NCBI RefSeq assembly: GCF_037325665.1
Contig: NC_090254.1
Location: 43,657,594 to 43,721,593, forward strand
Reading direction: 5' to 3'
From: Littorina saxatilis
Lineage: Eukaryota; Mollusca; Gastropoda; Littorinimorpha; Littorinidae
DNA: 64,000 nucleotides
Shown one piece after another: positions 55,040-64,000 of this stretch (positions within the stretch are counted from its first letter, which is position 1; every line of letters starts with the position of its first letter). The notes beneath the pieces were generated by a model. It was not told the DNA's origin. It ran no database searches and saw nothing but the letters and a program-made list of their open reading frames with translations. A program made the position numbers and the translations under genes.

Positions 55040-55900
55040 ACAAGTCGCGTAAGGCGAAAATACAATATTTAGTCAAGTAGCTGTCGAACTCACAGAATGA
55101 AACTGAACGCAATGCCATTTTACTCGTAGCATCGTCAGGCCACCGCTCATGGCAAAGGCAGTGAAATTGACAAGAAGAGCGGGGTAGTAGTTGCGCTAAG
55201 AAGGATAGCACGCTTTTCCGTACCTCTCTTTGTTTTAACTTTCTGAGCGTGTTTTTAATCCAAACATATCATATCTATATGTTTTTGGAATCAGGAACCG
55301 ACAAGAAATAAGATGAAAGTGTTTTTAAATTGATTTGGACAATTTAATTTTGATAATAATTTTTATATATTTAATTTTCAGAGCTTGTTTTTAATCCGAA
55401 TATAACATATTTATATGTTTTTGGAATCAGCAAATGATGGAGAATAAGATAAACGTAAATTTGGATCGTTTTATAAATTTTTTATTTTTTTTACAATTTT
55501 CCGATTTTTAATGACCAAAGTCATTAATTAATTTTTAAGCCACCAAGCTGAAATGCAATACCGAACCCCGGTCTTCGTCGAAGATTACTTGACCAAAATT
55601 TGAACCAATTTGGTTGAAAAATGAGGGCGTGACAGTGCCGCCTCAACTTTCACGAAAAGCCGGATATGACGTCATCAAAGACATTTATCAAAAAAATGAA
55701 AAAAACGTTCGGGGATTTCATACCCAGGAACTCTCATGTCAAATTTCATAAAGATCGGTCCAGTAGTTTAGTCTGAATCGCTCTACACACACACACACAC
55801 ACGCACGCACGCACACACGCACGCACATACACCACGACCCTCGTTTCGATTCCCCCTCGATGTTAAAATATTTAGTCAAAACTTGACTAAATATAAAAAG
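55040..55900 (+). mobile_element. 860 bp hairpin-ended repeat, copy 5
   Basis: Starts ACAAGTCGCGTAAGG after an A8 run and ends with the TTGACTAAATAT arm. A short deletion follows the GAACGCAATGCCATTT block. Confidence 0.85.
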
Positions 55901-56569
55901 GAAAGGCCCTGCTTCTCCACGTGGGGTACAACACTCAAACACACACACACAGATATCCTGAGGCCCAATGCATAGCGTCACCCCTAAAATGTACTCATGG
56001 ACTGAGCTGTAAGCGATTGGACTCGTCTACTTTGGTGAGTGCGGGTAGGGAGGGCTGTTCCAAGTACAAAGCGACTGTTCGCATGATCGCCCCTAGAATG
56101 CATGCATGGACTCGGCCGTCAGCGAAGAGATGGGTCCATTTATTTGAAAGTGGGTAGAGAGGGTAAAATTGAGTTCGCTGCGAACAGTTCGCCGCGAACA
56201 TAGCGTTGCTAACAACATGAAAACTTTTTGTCTCTTCGCGAACAGAACGTCCGCTCTATGCAACGCACCCCCGGTGTGTCCACCGTGTGTCTGTGACCTT
56301 CACAGTCCGGTTCAGCCTCCCCCACCCCCACCCCATGTGTGTTTCGTTCTTTTTCTCCTTCCCTCGCCGTCTTTTTCCCCTTTACTTCTCCAAGACCAAA
56401 GGCACAGGCGCCGAACGATTGGTATTTCGGTCTGATGTGTCTTTATGCATGTCCGTTTCAGGGCATGCTTGTCTGTCATGTGTCCGCTTTTGGATGTCTG
56501 TCTGTCTTTGTGAATGACTGCCTGTTTGTTTGTCTGTCTGTCTGTCTGTCTGTCGGGTCTCTCTCTCTC

Positions 56570-56570
<1 letters not shown>

Positions 56571-56629
<59 letters not shown>
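56571..56629. repeat. (GT)n microsatellite
   Basis: About 28 GT units, preceded by GTCT repeats at 56525-56555. Confidence 0.95.
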
Positions 56630-56630
<1 letters not shown>

Positions 56631-56689
56631 TCTGTTCAAGTTGTGTTTGCGTGTGGCTTCGTCATTGCTATATATTTAAGAATAATACC

Positions 56690-57030
56690 CAAACACACAT
56701 GTACCAAATTTTGTTATCCCCGGGTCACGGGTTCGATTCCGAGACTCGAGACTCAAGACTATATTGTCCCTATAAAGATAAAGAAAAATGTAAAGGAACC
56801 GGACGTGGTGACTATTATTTATGTCGCGATATGGATTATGACGAGTACTTGGCCTGTTTTCCTTTCATGCAACGTGTAGCGGGCTGGGATAAACTGCAGT
56901 GCGTCGTCGGTCCTGCTAAAGTTACACATGTGAGCGTAGCCCTAAAACCCACGCACACCAGGATAGCGCGACTTGAATTTCTGCTAGCTATCCACTGGGA
57001 GGAAGTAACCCAAAGTTTTGAACAATAGAA
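56690..57030 (+). mobile_element. tRNA-derived SINE fragment (family D-like)
   Basis: A good B box GGGTTCGATTCC lies near 56730. The 3' part with CTAGCTATCCACTGGGAGGA and an AACAATAGAA end resembles molluscan SINE tails I know. A long plus-strand frame over it has no domain and is set aside. Confidence 0.4.
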
Positions 57031-57103
57031 GTTAAAAGAAAATAATGGGAATAATATACATTCGTGTAATAGCCTTCGTGTAAAGTGCATGATCAAAATG
57101 TGT

Positions 57104-57976
57104 TTTTATATTTAGTCAAGTTTTGACTAAATATTTTAACATCGAGGGGGAATCGAAACGAGGGTCGTGGTGTATGTGCGTGTGTGCGTGTGTGTGTGTG
57201 TCTGTGTGTGTGTGTAGAGCGATTCAGACTAAACTACTGGACCGATCTTTATGAAATTAGACATGAGAGTTCCTGGGTATGAAATCCCCGAACGTTTTTT
57301 TCATTTTTTGGATAAATGTCTTTGATGACGTCATATCCGGCTTTTCGTGAAAGTTGAGGCGGCACTGTCACGCCCTCATTTTTCAACCAAATTGGTTGAA
57401 ATTTTGGTCAAGTAATCTTCGACGAAGCCCGGACTTCGGTATTGCATTTCAGCTTGGTGGCTTAAAAATTAATTAATGACTTTGGTCATTAAAAATCTGA
57501 AAATTGTAAAAAAAAATAAAAATTTATAAAACGATCCAAATTTACGTTTATCTTATTCTCCATCATTTGCTGATTCCAAAAACATATAAATATGTTATAT
57601 TCGGATTAAAAACAAGCTCTGAAAATTAAATATATAAAAATTATTATCAAAATTAAATTGTCCAAATCAATTTAAAAACACTTTCATCTTATTCCTTGTC
57701 GGTTCCTGATTCCAAAAACATATAGATATGATATGTTTGGATTAAAAACACGCTCAGAAAGTTAAAACAAAGAGAGGTACAGAAAAGCGTGCTATCCTTC
57801 TTAGCGCAACTACTACCCCGCTCTTCTTGTCAATTTCACTGCCTTTGCCATGAGCGGTGGACTGACGATGCTACGAGTATACGGTCTTGCTGAAAAATGG
57901 CATTGCGTTCAGTTTCATTCTGTGAGTTCGACAGCTACTTGACTAAATATTGTATTTTCGCCTTACGCGACTTGTT
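57104..57976 (-). mobile_element. 860 bp hairpin-ended repeat, copy 6
   Basis: Inverted copy joined directly to the tail of the family C SINE at 57977-58272. The pair shares one 12 bp target duplication. Confidence 0.85.
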
Positions 57977-58272
57977 TGTTTGCTTAACGCCCAGCCGACC
58001 ACGAAGGGCCATATCAGGGCGGTGCTGCTTTGACATATAACGTGCGCCACACACAAGACAGAAGTCGCAGCACAGGCTTCATGTCTCACCCAGTCACATT
58101 ATTCTGACACCGTCACCAACCAGTCCTAGCACTAACCCCATAATGCCAGACGCCAGGCGGAGCAGCCACTAGATTGCCAATTTTAAAGTCTTAGGTATGA
58201 CCCGGCCGGGGTTCGAACCCACGACCTCCCGATCACGGGGCGGACGCCTTACCACAAGGCCAACCGTGCCGG
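57977..58272 (-). mobile_element. SINE family C, complete
   Basis: Minus-strand head CCGGCACGGTTGGCC, B box GGGTTCGAACCCC, shared body, and tail running into copy 6 of the 860 bp repeat. Confidence 0.85.
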
Positions 58273-58639
58273 TTTATCAAAATGTGTAGTTTATTATAAT
58301 TCAACATCATTCAAAAAGAGTTTCCCGAACTATGATATTATTAAGTGCATGATCAAAATGTGTACTGTTATATAATTCAACATCATTCTGCACAAAATCT
58401 AAACAACGAAGTGACTGTGGTAAGATGAACAAAGTTAAAAAAACAAAGGAATACTGTACTCACCGATACAAGAACGAGACAAGATGGTACGAATTTTCGC
58501 TTATGGAAGCTTATGCACAGCAAAGGCTGATCACACAGAAAGCAATGCCAGTCAACCTGCATAGGTGCATGGCTGTGTCTATTTGATGTCGAAGGGCAAG
58601 ACTGAGAGCGCATTTGAGGATGCTTTCCTTTTTTACTTC

Positions 58640-59176
58640 CAGTTTCATGTTTATTACTTTATTGTGCTAGCGCTGGGGAAAACCGTTCCCTGCCTCCCAG
58701 TTCAAAGCTAGCAGCAACAGAGTCGCGCTAACCAGCAGGTGTGTGCGTGTTTAGGTGTAATCAGCCACTTGCACTTATGGCATGCTGTTTGAGTTTGTTT
58801 TGACCCTTTCTACCCCACCTATGTTGACCAAGTTGTTTTTAGCCGAGACCAGCTGTGCTGCAGCAGGTCTTTCAGAATTGTAGTAACTGTGTAGTAACTA
58901 TGTAACAACACGCTGGAATGCAGGCGTTAGGTGGACGTTACAGGAAGCGACTGAACCTAACATATATCTGAGCGGATATATCCGTACCTGGTCAGGTAGA
59001 GCCATATAAGTGGGTACGGATATATCCGTACCTGAGAGACAATGAGTTAAGTGAAACATTGGTGACACATGGGAGGGACTACCTCTCAGTCTGCACATAA
59101 AGTTGACCCGTGTCCGCCTTGGTCTGGATTCGAACCAGTGACCCACGGATCACAAGTCCAGTGCTCTACCAACTTA
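58640..59176 (-). mobile_element. tRNA-derived SINE, family D
   Basis: Minus-strand head with A box GTTGGTAGAGCAC and B box GGTTCGAATCC, then GGGTCAACTTTATGTGCAGA. The end AGCGCTAGCACAATAAAGTA has a LINE-like tail. A 20 bp motif with GGTACGGATATATCCG appears twice (about 58971-58991 and 59014-59034) and is self-complementary. Confidence 0.65.
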
Positions 59177-59564
59177 TTTGTTTTTGTTTCCATTCACATT
59201 CAAACAATAATGTACACCACTACAGATTTCTCCAGACTTCAACAAGCGATAAGACCATCCATCCCTCCACTTGGTCACATACCAGACATCAACACCCTAA
59301 CTGCCTGCTGTGGTTATTTGCAACTTAAATGACACTAGCGGTTATAGGAAATGAGTTCATCAAACTATTTCCAGTGTGCACACAAAGAACCCAAGCCGCT
59401 AATTGTTGGGACGTGTCCTAATGGAGGGATGGTCTTACTCCATCACAGCTGCCAACCTTCTGAAGTCAAAATCCAGGAGACAGGGGGTCCAGGGGGACCG
59501 TTTAGTCTTGAATATGAGCAGGGAGAAGTTGTACAATTCAGGAGATTCCAGGAAAATCCGGGAG

Positions 59565-59990
59565 GGTTGGCAGCTATGCCCCATGTAAAGGCCTGGCCAG
59601 ACATGAGATGGTGTGCCAAGCTGTTTTCACGGGAAGGTTGGCAGCTATGCCCCATGTAAAAGCCTGGCTAGACCTGAGATGGTGTGCCAAGCTGTTTTCA
59701 CGGGAGGGTTGGCAGCTATGCCCCATGTAAAACCCTGGCTAGACCTGAGATGGTGTGCCAAGCTGTTTTCACGGGAGGGTTGGCAGCTATGCCCCATGTA
59801 AAAGCCTGGCTAGACATGAGATGGTGTGCCAAGCTGTTTTCACGGGAGGGTTGGCAGCTATGCCCCATGTAAAGGCCTGGCCAGACATGAGATGGTGTGC
59901 CAAGCTGTTTTCACGGGAAGGTTGGCAGCTATGCCCCATGTAAAAGGCTGGCCAGACATGAGATGGTGTGCCAAGCTGTTTTCACGGGAA
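59565..59990 (+). repeat. 71 bp minisatellite, six units
   Basis: Units start GGTTGGCAGCTATGCCCCAT at 59565, 59636, 59707, 59778, 59849 and 59920, and differ at only a few positions. Because 71 is not a multiple of three, the array yields staggered 62-codon frames that are not genes. A single diverged unit is at about 6065-6135. Confidence 0.95.
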
Positions 59991-59999
59991 GGGGTGTAC

Positions 60000-60806
60000 C
60001 TTGAAGAATCAAGTGTCACGTGTTCAACGTGGGAATGGAAATCAGACGCTATCGTAGAGTGGGAGAACCCGGATATCGTCTCACAGCTGGCGCGTGACTC
60101 TGCATCAATCGAGAGTTAAAGGCCCTCTGCGCTTCACAGGTTTACAGAACGATTACAACTTTTCACTAAGACAGCTTAACTTACCTAAGGGAACACACTC
60201 GCAAAAGCATTCAACAACATAAAATGCCACTTACAAATCACTTGAATGGCTAGTTAGCACGCGTGAACCACACAGCGGTTCTCGTGGTTATTCAACCCCC
60301 GAGCCATCGGGGCCCCCGTGGGACACACTTTATTCATACATGTGCCAAGGATAGAACTGTGTTCACAAGAAAGAAGGAGTGTGCCTTGAATCTCTTTTGC
60401 AGCACAGAGCTAATATTCCTCAGCACGACAGCCTCTTGGTTTTCCAACCTTTTCTTTGTATTTGTGTCCTTTGTTGCCACACACGTTTTGGGTCTTGAAC
60501 CTTCTCTGAAGATGTGTTGACATCAGCAGCCGATGGCCCAAATTCGGGTGATCCGCCTAGGATAGGGTCGTCATCCAAAACTGGTTCTTGGTTAAGGTTG
60601 TTCAGGGTCGTGTTGGGAAGGGCCCAGAGGCTCCGTGCTCCCCCCCCCCCCCCCGCCCCCCTTTTGTGTTTTCATGGTCGTTGTGCAGGTAATCCAGATC
60701 AACTTTGAGAACTTATCTTCTTAGTTGTCAAATGTGTCATCCTGAAACATGCATAGAGGAACATGTTTAAACGATTTCAAAAACAATGTAAACATGCAAA
60801 TAAACT

Positions 60807-60844
<38 letters not shown>

Positions 60845-60845
60845 G
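60000..60845. other. flank of the minisatellite repeat and GT tract
   Basis: GGAGTGTGCCTTGAA (60374-60388) repeats the array flank GGGGTGTACCTTGAA (59991-60005), so a larger repeat spans this region. C runs at 60641-60660 and (GT)n at 60812-60840. Confidence 0.4.
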
Positions 60846-60848
60846 CAG

Positions 60849-60967
60849 GTGCTTCACACACACAGGCCGAAGTGGAAGTCATTACAGAAGACTTGTGGCT
60901 GTTTCCTAACTGCGTGTGTGTCATAGACGAGACGACCCGTGACACTTTGAGCTTCAAGAACAGTTGA
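60849..60967 (+). CDS. possible terminal exon, unrecognised protein
   Basis: Acceptor TGTTTTGCAG after a GT tract, then an open frame in phase 1 ending TGA at 60965-60967. The 39 residues include EVEVITEDLWLFPNCVCVID and ETTRDTLSF, with codon content like a real gene. No preceding exon was matched and no domain is known to me. Confidence 0.35.
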
Positions 60968-61100
60968 TCAAATTTGTGTTTGTTTTGTTTTTTTAACATG
61001 ATTTTACTTCTTTTACTTTCATATTATATAGTATTACAATAACATCAAACACAAAAGACTGTGTTGAATGTATCTTAAAAAAAAAATAGAATAAAGAAAA

Positions 61101-61973
61101 ACAAGTCGCGTAAGGCGAAAATAGAATATTTAGTCAAGTAGCTGTCGAACTCACAGAATGAAACTGAACGCAACGCAACGCAGCAAGACCGTATACTCGT
61201 AGCATCGTCACTCCACCGCCCGTGGCAAAGGCAGTGCCCGTGGAATTGACAAGAAGAGCGGGGTATTCGTTGCGCTGAGAAGGATAGCACGCTTTTCTGT
61301 ACCTCTCTTCGTTTTAACTTTCTGAGCGTGTTTTTAATCCAAACATATCATATCTATATATTTTTGGAATCAGGAACCGACAAGGAATAAGATGAAAGTG
61401 TTTTTAAATTGATTTCGAAAAAAAAATTTTGATAATAATTTTTATATATTTAATTTTCAGAGCTTGTTTTTAATCCAAATATAACATATTTATATGTTTT
61501 TGGAATCAGCAAATGATGGAGAATAAGATAAACGTAAATTTGGATCGTTTTATAAATTTTTTTTTTTTTTTACAATTTTCAGATTTTTAATGACCAAAGT
61601 CATTAATTAATTTTTAAGCCACCAAGCTGAAATGCAATACCGAAGTCCGGGCTTCGTCGAAGATTACTTTACCAAAATTTCAACCAATTTGGTTGAAAAA
61701 TGAGGGCGTGACAGTGCCGCCTCAACTTTCACGAAAAGCCGGATATGACGTCATCAAAGACATTTATCAAAAAAATGAAAAAAACGTTCGGGGATTTCAT
61801 ACCCAGGAACTCTCATGTCAAATTTCATAAAGATCGGTCCAGTAGTTTAGTCTGAATCGCTCTACACACACACACACACACACGCACGTACACACACACA
61901 TACACCACGACCCTCGTTTCGATTCCCCCTCGATGTTAAAATATTTAGTCAAAACTTGACTAAATATAAAAAG
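61101..61973 (+). mobile_element. 860 bp hairpin-ended repeat, copy 7
   Basis: Complete copy, most like copy 2 (shared GCAACGCAACGCAGCAAG and GTGCCCGTGGAATTG variants), ending TTGACTAAATAT. Confidence 0.85.
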
Positions 61974-62888
61974 AAAGCACAGTAAACAGTCACACAGCCC
62001 ATTTCAAATTTATATAAAAAGAATACTATACATCTCTTTTCTTATTAATTATGTAATATTATATTTCTAAAGTCTATTTGCTTTTTTATTCCGCTATTTT
62101 TCTTGCCATCATTGACGCTCATTATCTTTGTGTGATGTTTGACATGGATGTGAATTTAAGGAACAGTGATACAAACGTTCAACATTCACACCTAATAAAT
62201 CAAAATACACTGAACATTCCCCCTGCCAGATATCTTCCAGACTTGCACAATGCAACTGTTCATGTGGTTGTTGGTAATGAGTTTTTTTCCCCACAACCAA
62301 GTGAGTGAGTGTGATTGCATTATGCCTAATGGGTGGCGATGCCCACCTGGTCACAATGGTACAAACGGAACACATGGTTCAAACCACAGCTCCAGACGGA
62401 ATGATGATGGACTGAAAAGGTTTTACACATGTATACCTTGTTTACATGGTGTACTGTAAAACTCACTTGATTTTAAATGGCTGGTATAGTATCATACCTC
62501 CCACCCCCCCCCCCCCAACACACACACCCAAGGCCAAAGCATACATCAATCTCCACTCCCACCAATATTGATCTATTTTTATTGTTAGATCTGTAAATTG
62601 AACAGGTTTTTGAAGCTACAGCATACAGGCTGGTGTCAAGCTTACCCGATTTGTGGCTGAAGGTTGTTTCTTGATGACACTGACAGGCAGAAGAATTAAA
62701 TGCTCTTGCAAGTACTTTCACTTTGGAGTGTAGATGTCATCTGTCCCTGTCAAGTCCCTTATTACGAAGGATTGTTGTTTGTCTTGATGGCATTAACTGG
62801 AGGAAATAAAAGCAGCAAAGCAAAATTAGTATTTCATTTGTCATCTCTCTCCCTCTTTCTCTGTGCATGCGTATGGCTGTGTGTGTGG

Positions 62889-62920
<32 letters not shown>

Positions 62921-63808
62921 CGGTATGTGCGTGTGTGTGTCTCACAGTATGCATGTGCGGGTCACAGTGTGTGTTATTGTTTGGTAATTTCAAGGCAAGA
63001 GAGCCTTCTTATGCGAATACCCCAGTGACTGAGTCAGCCACTATTTGCTTTGTGTTCGTGACTAAGCTAAATTTGATTTAAACCAAGAGCATAAAGATGA
63101 CTGAATGCTACAGTCATGAAAAATGATCGTTGCTGCTGCGTTTTGTTTTTCTCTATCATTTCGTATTTCAACTACGCAATTTACGGTAGGGTAATCAACA
63201 CATCACTAGACTCTGAAACTGACAGCATTTTCCCGAACAGATGACACATTGATTACAGTATGATAGAAGTTGTCAGATAATTTTACACTGTAAAACTAAA
63301 AGATTAAGAGGCAATGTGCCAAGAGGTAGATACATGTTTTGAACGTAGAACTAGACTTCGGCTAAGGCAGATTTGAGACAGGAACAGGAGAGAAATGTAG
63401 ATCTACATACTTGCCTTCAAGACAAAAGCGTACAGCAAGGAAAGCATAGAGACGGAGACAGACAAACCATCTTTGATACAGACCTTACAATACATGAATG
63501 CAAACAAATCTAGATCCAGACGCTTACCTTTCATTTCACCCCACGTCTGTTGCATGGACAGTAGGAACAGGTCCCGATGTTGCTGGTTTGTGTAGTTTTT
63601 ACTTCCATGGTTCCATAGATTCCAACTCCTCGCCAAGATTCAGGTTGATGAAATATTTCGGTTCCGAATCGGCAAGTTTTGATGCTGAACTGACCGCCAT
63701 TTGATGCATGATTTGTAAAGTGGGTGTCGACTGAAGTGCGCTCAGGGGCTGGAACTGGAAGTTCCTTGCGATCCGTTCGGAATAGATCCTGCTGTATTTG
63801 AGGGAACA
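61974..63808. other. no supported gene; GT tract at 62880-62920
   Basis: Several short open frames occur on both strands (for example 62078-62308 and 63531-63830) but none has a domain. C14 at 62502-62516. Confidence 0.35.
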
Positions 63809-63809
63809 T

Positions 63810-63982
63810 ACCATTACGTCCCAGCACCATTACGTCCCAGTACCATTACGTCCCAGTACCATTGCGTCCCAGTACCATTGCGTCCCAATACCATTGGGTC
63901 CCAGTACCATTGCGTCCCAGTACCATTACGTCCCAATACAATTACGTGCCATTGCGTCCCTGTACCATTAGGTCCCAATACT
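63810..63982 (+). repeat. 16 bp minisatellite
   Basis: About eleven units of ACCATTACGTCCCAGT, with ACG/GCG/GGG variants and one shortened unit, running to near the window end. Confidence 0.95.
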
Positions 63983-64000
63983 AGTGAATTTAATTTCTGA

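Noticed and set aside
56339-57028. 229-codon frame over GT repeats and the SINE-like segment
   Set aside because: Its first half is microsatellite and its second half overlaps a B box and a SINE-type tail.
58383-58613. Minus frame with CFLCDQPLLC and a nearby GTGAGT
   Set aside because: No convincing acceptor or partner exon, and the Cys pattern alone is weak.
59110-59176. tRNA gene on the minus strand
   Set aside because: A and B boxes are good, but the anticodon stem does not pair and a SINE body follows.
59565-59990. CRISPR-like array
   Set aside because: Units are contiguous 71 bp tandem copies with no unique spacers, in animal DNA.
63531-63830. Possible minus-strand exon with a GTAAGC donor
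   Set aside because: Three minus frames are open here, none with a domain, and the longest stops just before the donor.

Overview
The window reads as nuclear DNA of a marine mollusc, most likely a gastropod close to Littorina. The reasons are intron-bearing genes with GT/AG junctions, long GT/CA, GA/CT and G tracts, tRNA-derived SINEs of several families, and seven copies of an ~860 bp AT-rich repeat (opening ACAAGTCGCGTAAGG) that I associate from memory with that lineage. The species call is inference. All coordinates were read by hand and may be off by a few bases.

Three host genes can be supported. (1) 205-494 (+): the last exon of a PARP catalytic domain with stop codon and poly(A) signal. 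(2) 3955-7478 (-): a three-exon gene for a 219-residue RING-like/B-box (TRIM-like) zinc-binding protein. (3) 18855-34969 (-): a five-exon gene for a 354-residue HtrL/YibB-family protein with an N-terminal membrane anchor; every exon phase fits and the exons are scattered across 16 kb of transposon-filled introns. A further possible terminal exon lies at 60849-60967 (+).

The rest is mostly repeats. 5-13 kb: a Helitron-like insertion in a TRIM intron, a 237 bp inverted-repeat element holding telomere-type repeats, a TTAA-flanked MITE with the 860 bp element nested in it, and a 1.66 kb TIR element with inward-facing SAP and THAP domain ORFs. 13-19 kb: a MITE seen twice, an element full of TGACCTTGA motifs, and a Helitron-like element inside a minisatellite. 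19-35 kb: HtrL introns with mariner relics, G-tract MITEs, a directional palindrome, a hAT-like relic, SINEs and a near-complete LINE. 35-45 kb: two of three copies of a ~1.04 kb fold-back family, an L1/Tx1-like fragment, a three-copy cluster of the 860 bp repeat and a Helitron 3' end. 45-52 kb: a CR1/Jockey-like LINE and an integrase-bearing fossil with an inverted duplication, then a ~1.6 kb degenerate tandem array. 52-64 kb: microsatellites, more 860 bp copies, SINEs and 71 bp and 16 bp minisatellites.

There are no rRNA genes, CRISPR arrays or convincing stand-alone tRNA genes. The genes do not form a pathway. The most unusual items are the SAP/THAP convergent element, the telomere-repeat inverted element, the palindrome with six same-direction ACTCGT motifs, and a short module that recurs beside simple repeats in otherwise different repeat families.
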